DNA of 28,482 bases from JAEUIG01 sp046349775 (GTDB lineage: Bacteria; Planctomycetota; Planctomycetia; Planctomycetales; Planctomycetaceae), in NCBI GenBank assembly GCA_046349775.1, contig JAXMBS010000071.1, positions 1 through 28,482 on the forward strand. Direction: 5' to 3'. Under the pieces are notes generated by a model that was given only the letters and a program-made list of their open reading frames with translations, searched no databases and was not told where the DNA came from. Below, piece after piece: positions 23,003-28,482 of this stretch. A program made the translations under genes and the position numbers. Positions within the stretch are counted from its first letter, which is position 1. Each line of letters opens with the position of its first letter.

Positions 23003-24463
23003 ATGAGCACTGCGACTGAAGGCAAAAGCACCGCGACCGCACCGGCTCGATCTCCGCTTCCCGCGTCACTGCCGGTCAGTCCGTCATCGTCGAAGCGGAT
23101 CCTGTCGCTGGACCAGTTCCGCGGCTACACCGTCGTCGGGATGTTGCTGGTCAACTACATCGGCGGGTTCGACTGCGTGCACAGGATTTTCAAGCACACG
23201 CATGACTACAACAGTTACGCGGACACGATCATGCCGCAATTCCTGTTTGCGGTGGGATTCGCATTTCGGCTCACGTTTGGCCGGCGGGAGCATGAACAGG
23301 GGCTGGCATCTGCCTACTGGCGGGTCGTCAAGCGGGTGTTCGGCCTGGCGCTGGTCGCCGCCATCGTGTACGCACCGGGGTCCATCGCCCCGACGTGGGA
23401 AAAATTCCTCGAACTGGGCTTCAAGGGGGTGCTGGAGCCGGTCCTCAAGCGCGAGTGGTTCCAAACCCTGATGCACATCGCCGCCACGACGCTGTGGCTC
23501 GTGCCCGTCATCCGATCGAGCGCCGGCGTGCGATTCGCCTGGATGGTCGCGTCGGCGCTCCTGCACATCGGGCTGTCGCACTGGTTCAATCTCGTGTGGG
23601 TCAACTCGGACCCCAACGGGATCGACGGTGGTCCCCTCGGGTTCCTGACTTGGAGCGTTCCGGCAATCATTGGCACATTCGCTTGTGACGCCGTCGCAGA
23701 GGCCCTGGCAAAACGTGCGCGGCCGCCGCTGGCAAAGATGACCGCCTCTGCGTTTCTCATCATGGCGGTCGCCTGGGTGATGTCCTGCGGCACGCGGATT
23801 TACGACGTCCCGGAATCGCAGCGCGAAGCGCTCGCCGGCCAGAAAATCGCTGACAATCCGGTGTTCCCGACGATGGAAATGCTCCGCGAGCATTTCAAGA
23901 AGCCGCTGGACCAGCTGCTCGCCGAACCGCCGTTTATGCCTCCTCCGTGGGGGCCGGCGGAACCTGCTCCCGATCCTGCGGTCGTCGCGCCTGAGATCGA
24001 TGAAGCGGCCATCCGCTCCGCGGCCGCCACGCCCGAACAGGCCGACAAGGACGTCGCCGCCGCGAAACAGCACCGGGAGAACGAACTGAAGCGGCTGGAG
24101 CGCCTGAAGACGACTGACCGCGGCAACGGCCCGTACTTCCGCAAATGGAATTACTGGATGATGAGCCAGCGGTGCGGCAACCTGTCGTACCCGCTGTTCG
24201 CAGCCGGGTTCTCGCTGCTGGTGTACGTGGTGTTTTACATTGTCTGCGACATGTGGGGCTGGAGCCTCGCGTTCTTTGAAACATTCGGCACCAACGCCCT
24301 GCTGGCGTACGTCCTGCACGGGATGGTTGGCGGGGCGATCAAGCCTTTCGTGCCCGGAGATTCCCCCTCGTGGTGGGTCTGGGGCAGCGTGGCATTGTTC
24401 TTCTGGATTAACTGGCTCATCCTGCGTCAGTTCGAGAAGCAGAAGGTGTTTCTGCGAGTCTGA
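23003..24463 (+). CDS. DUF5009/HGSNAT-like multi-pass membrane acyltransferase
   Basis: A 486-residue membrane protein. After a low-complexity Ser/Pro/Ala head (residues 1-32) comes RILSLDQFRGYTVVGMLLVNYIGG, the LDxFRG signature of the DUF5009/DUF1624 group, whose human member HGSNAT acetylates terminal glucosamine of heparan sulfate. About eight to ten hydrophobic helices are visible, ending with FFETFGTNALLAYVLHGMVGGAI and VALFFWINWLILRQFEKQKVFLRV. Between helices, residues ~265-380 form a long charged insertion with a helical region EQADKDVAAAKQHRENELKRLERLK. It likely transfers an acyl group across the membrane onto an amino sugar or polymer; the substrate is inferred only. A second paralogue follows 157 bases downstream. 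The start ATG 23003 is the only sensible one. Confidence 0.82.
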   Translation: MSTATEGKSTATAPARSPLPASLPVSPSSSKRILSLDQFRGYTVVGMLLVNYIGGFDCVHRIFKHTHDYNSYADTIMPQFLFAVGFAFRLTFGRREHEQGLASAYWRVVKRVFGLALVAAIVYAPGSIAPTWEKFLELGFKGVLEPVLKREWFQTLMHIAATTLWLVPVIRSSAGVRFAWMVASALLHIGLSHWFNLVWVNSDPNGIDGGPLGFLTWSVPAIIGTFACDAVAEALAKRARPPLAKMTASAFLIMAVAWVMSCGTRIYDVPESQREALAGQKIADNPVFPTMEMLREHFKKPLDQLLAEPPFMPPPWGPAEPAPDPAVVAPEIDEAAIRSAAATPEQADKDVAAAKQHRENELKRLERLKTTDRGNGPYFRKWNYWMMSQRCGNLSYPLFAAGFSLLVYVVFYIVCDMWGWSLAFFETFGTNALLAYVLHGMVGGAIKPFVPGDSPSWWVWGSVALFFWINWLILRQFEKQKVFLRV

Positions 24464-24475
24464 CTGGCGGGAACT

Positions 24476-24544
24476 CGTCAATTTGAAATTGGCATTTTGC
24501 ACCGGCCGCGATAGCGGCCAGGACGGCCGCAGGCATTTTGCAAT
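24476..24544. repeat. Direct repeat GGCATTTTGCA with a GC hairpin
   Basis: GGCATTTTGCA occurs at 24491-24501 and 24532-24542. Between them GGCCGC (24504-24509) and GCGGCC (24514-24519) form a perfect 6-base stem with a GATA loop. The left flank carries GTCAATTTG, shared with the AT-rich repeat at 11866-11943. It lies just after the first DUF5009-like gene and may end its transcript. Confidence 0.5.
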
Positions 24545-24620
24545 CTTCCTTCCCCGTACGATGCGCGTTTGGCACCTCTGACCGGTCGATCGCGCCTGTT
24601 CCCAAGCGTGGTTTCTGCTC

Positions 24621-25959
24621 ATGACCACTGAGTCCCGACCCGTCGCGAAGCCCAGTACGGTTGCCGCGCCTCGTCCCGCAGTCCCGTCGCCGCGTACCGC
24701 GTCTGAGCCGGGCGCGCCGGCGCCGCGGATCGTCTCGCTCGATCAGTTCCGCGGCTATACCGTCGCCGGAATGTTCGTCGTGAACTTTCTCGGCATGTAC
24801 AGCGCCGTCCACTACGGGTTCAAGCACAACGACCGGTTCTTCACCTGGGCGGATTCGATCATGCCCAGTTTCATGTTCATCTGCGGCGTCTCCTTCCGGC
24901 TGTCGGTCGTCCGCCGGCTGGCCCAGAAAGGGACCGCTGCCACCTATTTCGGCATCGTCAAACGCAGCCTCGGCCTGGTCCTCGTCTCGCTCGCCATGTA
25001 CGGACAGGAAGACTTCGGGGACGCCATCAAGTCGTGGAGCGACTTCAATCTGCCGTCGATCAGGCACGTCATCGCCCAGGCGGTGAAGGCCGATCTGTGG
25101 GAAACGCTGGCGATCATCGGGATGTCGCAGATCGTGCTGATCCCCTTCGTCGGCAAGAGCTTTCGCACTCGTGTGGCCGCGCTGATCGGCTTTTGCGTGC
25201 TGCACGTAGCAATCAGCTGGTGGTTCAACTACTGGTTCGTGTACGGCAAGCCGAACTGGATGGACACGATGGTCTTTGGGCTCGAAGGCAAGCGGGCATG
25301 GGACGGCGGCTGCTTCGGTTTGATCTCCTGGAGCGTGCCGATGCTCGCGGGAACTCTGGTCTACGATGTGCTGGCATCCCGGGGGCCGGCGCGCAGCATC
25401 GCGCCGCTGTTCGCCTATGGCATCCTGCTGATGGGCGTCGGCTACGGCCTGAGCTGCCTGTCGCGGCTGTATGACGTCCGCGAAGGAGCCACGGTCGCGG
25501 CCTATCAAAGCCCGGAACCGAAACCGAATGATGCGGAATTCGCCGCATCCCCCGTGATCCCGCCGTTTGAGAATGCTAAAGGGCGCCCGTTCAGCGAACT
25601 CCTGGGCGACCCGCCGTTCCTGCGGATCCGCCACCGCGGAGCGACGCATCAACTACTGGATGATCGACAAGCGGATGACGTCGCTGCCGTTCACGCTGTT
25701 CGCAACCGGATTCGGCCTCGGCGCTCTACGCACTGTTCATCGTGGCGTGATGCCGGCGGGCTGGCGATCCCGCTGTTCCGTACGCTCGGCACCAATGCGC
25801 TCGCGGCCTATGCCATTCACCACGCCATCGAGGCGCGGTCCACCAGTTCGTCCCGAGACGCGCCATCGGCGCGGTCTCGGGGCCCTCGCCGCATTCTTCT
25901 TCATCACCTGGATGATGATCCGGTTCCTCGAGAAGAACAAACTCTACATCCGGCTTTAG
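24621..25959 (+). pseudogene. Second DUF5009/HGSNAT-like membrane protein, frameshifted near the 3' end
   Basis: A paralogue of the preceding gene. It has a Pro/Ala-rich head, then RIVSLDQFRGYTVAGMFVVNFLGMYSAVHYGFKHND, FTWADSIMPSFMFICGVSFRLS and matching helices, with the layout conserved in order. The first ~340 codons are intact. From about 25640 the frame must change at least four times to recover RRINYWMIDKRMTSLPFTLFATGFG, ALYALFIVA, LAIPLFRTLGTNALAAYAIHHAIE, VHQFVP and GALAAFFFITWMMIRFLEKNKLYIRL, which ends naturally at 25959. All expected elements are present, so if the indels are sequencing errors the gene is whole; otherwise it lacks its last three helices. The insertion before the final helices is shorter than in the first copy. 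The tandem pair probably arose by duplication and may act as partners. Confidence 0.8.
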
Positions 25960-25964
25960 AACTC

Positions 25965-26054
25965 GACACAAAGTCCCTAAGGCACCGAGTCCCACAGAGG
26001 AAACGGCAAATCTGTTTTTCTTTGTGTGTCTTTGAGCCTCTGTGGCTTTGTGTC
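25965..26054. repeat. CACAAAG/CTTTGTG-type inverted repeat between converging genes
   Basis: The left part (25965-26000) starts GACACAAAG and ends CACAGAGG; the right part (26020-26054) contains CTTTGTGTGTCTTTGAG and ends CCTCTGTGGCTTTGTGTC, complementary to it. It lies exactly between the converging DUF5009-like gene and trpA, and its right end supplies the trpA stop codon (TGACACAAAG read on the minus strand). It could serve as a two-way terminator. A second copy is at 28211-28320, so trpA-trpB is bracketed by the same repeat type. Confidence 0.75.
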
Positions 26055-26862
26055 AATTCTTTGCCGCGGACAGCATCTGGGTCGAAAACTCGCCGACTTC
26101 GCGCACGGCCTCATCAGCCGAGAGCTTGCCGTCGGCGACGTCCTGCAGCTTGCGGACGATCGCCGAACCGACGATTGCCCCGTCCGCCAGCCCCTTCAGC
26201 GGCGACAGGTGCTTCGGTTGAGAGATGCCGAAGCCGACGCACAGCGGCAGGGTCGTTTCGCTGCGCAGCCACTTAAGCTGCTTCAGCAGCTCCGGTGCGA
26301 TCGAATCCCTTGCTCCGGTTGTCCCCGAGACGGCGATGCAGTACACGAACCCGGAGCAATGCTTGAGGATTTCACGGACGCGCTCCGGCGGTGTCGTCGG
26401 GGCAACGAGCTGAATCAGGTCCAGTCCCGCTTCGCGCGTCAGCGTGAACAGCTCGCCCGCTTCGTCCCCCGGCAAGTCCGGCACGATCAGCCCGGCGAAC
26501 CCGGCCGCACGCGCCTGCTTCAGAAACTGCCCTGGCCCGCTCCGAAAGACGATCGCATACGAGACCATCGCCACCAGAGGGGTCGTGTTCCCCTTCAGAG
26601 CGGCAACGCCATCGAAGATCGCCCGTGTCGTGACCTTCTTCCCAAGCGCTCGCGTGTACGACGCCTGGATGACCGGCCCGTCCGCAATCGGATCGCTGTA
26701 AGGGAAGCCGACTTCGATCAGATCGACCTTTCGCGCGCTGAGGTCGCCCAGCAACTTTTGCGTCGTCGTCATATCGGGATCGCCGGCTGTGACAAACGGC
26801 ATGAAGGCCAGCCGGCCGGCGGTCTTGAGTCGGGCGAACGTGTCGGAAATCGGCGTGGGCAT
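26053..26862 (-). CDS. trpA: Tryptophan synthase alpha subunit
   Basis: TrpA cleaves indole-3-glycerol phosphate to indole and glyceraldehyde 3-phosphate; indole passes through a tunnel to TrpB. The 269-residue length is normal. Visible: FMPFVTAGDPD near the N-terminus, VDLIEVGFPYSDPIADGPVIQ with the catalytic Glu (about residue 50) and Asp (about residue 61), FAGLIVPDLPGDEA, FVYCIAVSGTTGAR and the phosphate-binding VGFGISQPKHL and ADGAIVGSAIV. The gene is complete with no frameshift. It follows trpB by 58 bases in the same direction, so the two are probably co-transcribed. No Shine-Dalgarno sequence is visible before the ATG at 26862. Confidence 0.98.
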   Translation of the reverse strand: MPTPISDTFARLKTAGRLAFMPFVTAGDPDMTTTQKLLGDLSARKVDLIEVGFPYSDPIADGPVIQASYTRALGKKVTTRAIFDGVAALKGNTTPLVAMVSYAIVFRSGPGQFLKQARAAGFAGLIVPDLPGDEAGELFTLTREAGLDLIQLVAPTTPPERVREILKHCSGFVYCIAVSGTTGARDSIAPELLKQLKWLRSETTLPLCVGFGISQPKHLSPLKGLADGAIVGSAIVRKLQDVADGKLSADEAVREVGEFSTQMLSAAKN

Positions 26863-26920
26863 TGGAGGACAACGCAGGAATTGATTCGTTCAAAGTCAGC
26901 AGCATCAGCAGGCGCGATGC

Positions 26921-28132
<1,212 letters not shown>

Positions 28133-28166
28133 GACACGCGAAGTTCGAGAAAAATGCCCGCAGCGC

Positions 28167-28196
28167 ATTATGCGGCCTGCAGCGCGCGAGCGTCAA
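28167..28196 (-). promoter_or_regulatory. Predicted trpBA promoter
   Basis: On the minus strand TTGACG (28196-28191) and CATAAT (28172-28167) are spaced by 18 bases, each matching consensus at 5 of 6 positions. Transcription would begin near 28160, 28 bases before the trpB ATG at 28132. The leader is too short for a trp attenuator, and no Trp-codon leader peptide or T-box is seen. Confidence 0.5.
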
Positions 28197-28210
28197 TGCG
28201 CAGGAAGTTC

Positions 28211-28320
28211 GACACAAAGTCACAGAGTCACGAAGACGCACAGAGAGCGAGTGGCATGCCGATGCCAGGATGTTGAATTCCAATTCTTTGCGCGTCTTTG
28301 TGACTTCGTGCCTCTGTGTC
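28211..28320. repeat. CACAAAG-type inverted repeat, 35-base arms
   Basis: The arms at 28211-28245 (starting GACACAAAGTCACAGAGTCA) and 28286-28320 pair at 28 of 35 positions around a 40-base loop. It is the second copy of the repeat type at 25965-26054. It lies between pgk and trpB, starting 13 bases after the pgk stop codon, where it could terminate pgk transcription just before the trpBA promoter. Confidence 0.75.
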
Positions 28321-28332
28321 AAATCCGTCCGT

Positions 28333-28482
28333 TCAAGCGTTGTCCAGGATTTCAACAGCGGCGAACTTCCTGCCCTCGAGCATTTCGAGGCTCGCGCCGC
28401 CGCCGGTGCTGACGTGCGTCACCCGGTCGGCAAATCCCAGCTGTTCGATTGCCGCTGCGCTGTCGCCACCGCCGATGATGCT
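28333..28482 (-). CDS. pgk: Phosphoglycerate kinase, C-terminal fragment cut by the window edge
   Basis: The last 49 codons and the TGA (28333-28335) of a minus-strand gene that continues beyond the window. The translation SIIGGGDSAAAIEQLGF then VTHVSTGGGASLEMLEGRKFAAVEILDNA is the characteristic PGK C-terminus, with the nucleotide-binding GGGDSAAA and STGGGASLE motifs. PGK transfers phosphate between 1,3-bisphosphoglycerate and ADP in glycolysis. It lies upstream of trpBA in the same direction, but a repeat and a separate promoter stand between, so co-transcription is unlikely. Confidence 0.95.
   Translation of the reverse strand, partial: SIIGGGDSAAAIEQLGFADRVTHVSTGGGASLEMLEGRKFAAVEILDNA

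Noticed and set aside
22797..23069. A 90-codon minus-strand open frame overlapping the DUF5009-like start
   Set aside because: No ribosome-binding site or recognisable motif, and it overlaps the head of a well-supported gene.
25640..26276. Extension of the second DUF5009-like protein to 551 residues in the original frame
   Set aside because: The extension loses family similarity, reads through the CACAAAG repeat and runs antisense to trpA; the true end at 25959 is recovered after frame changes.
28133..28168. Upstream start for trpB at 28168
   Set aside because: It lies within the predicted -10 box, adds 12 non-conserved residues, and the family N-terminus fits 28132.

Overview
The window looks like a chromosomal segment of a high-GC planctomycete (Planctomycetota). 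The best markers are a DUF1559 pseudopilin-like protein (N-terminal FTLIELLVVIAIIAVLIALLLP, C-terminal H-X9-DG) paired with a small lipoprotein, a tandem pair of DUF5009-type membrane acyltransferases, an orphan TadE/TadG-like pair, a large GldG-like membrane protein in an ABC operon, and abundant intergenic inverted repeats. Lineage is inferred from gene content only; no rRNA or other phylogenetic marker RNA was seen.

Layout. 0.2-3.1 kb: secreted alpha/beta-hydrolase-like protein, DPM1-like glycosyltransferase, and on the minus strand a membrane-anchored beta-helix protein. 3.4-5.0 kb: intact purH. 5.2-7.8 kb: TadE-like and TadG-like proteins. 7.8-11.0 kb: bioF (minus) and ilvD (plus) diverge from a shared upstream region; both are clearly recognisable but broken by many single-base frameshifts, and the bioF 3' end is replaced by a perfect inverted repeat. 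11.2-12.8 kb: orphan HPt protein, MoaD/ThiS-like sulfur carrier and a creatininase-family amidohydrolase. 13.0-20.3 kb (minus): a four-gene operon, GldG-like membrane protein -> ABC ATPase -> double-length ABC-2 permease -> secreted HEAT-repeat protein. 20.5-22.3 kb (minus): DUF1559 protein, a terminator, then a lipoprotein. 22.3-23.0 kb: a 0.7 kb gap with no convincing gene. 23.0-26.0 kb: two DUF5009-like paralogues, the second frameshifted near its 3' end. 26.05-28.48 kb (minus): trpA, trpB and the 3' end of pgk, entering from the right edge.

How the genes relate: purH, ilvD, bioF, trpBA and pgk are scattered housekeeping biosynthesis and glycolysis genes, not one pathway cluster. The coherent unit is the ABC/GldG-like/HEAT operon, whose ATPase and permease overlap by 8 bases, implying one envelope complex. 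The strongest non-coding signal is that most gene boundaries carry an inverted or direct repeat, of at least six sequence types, one of which has invaded a coding sequence. Frameshift-rich stretches (about 8.0-10.6 kb, 13.95-14.02 kb, 25.6-25.9 kb) could be genuine decay or uncorrected indels in a draft assembly; the sequence alone cannot decide.
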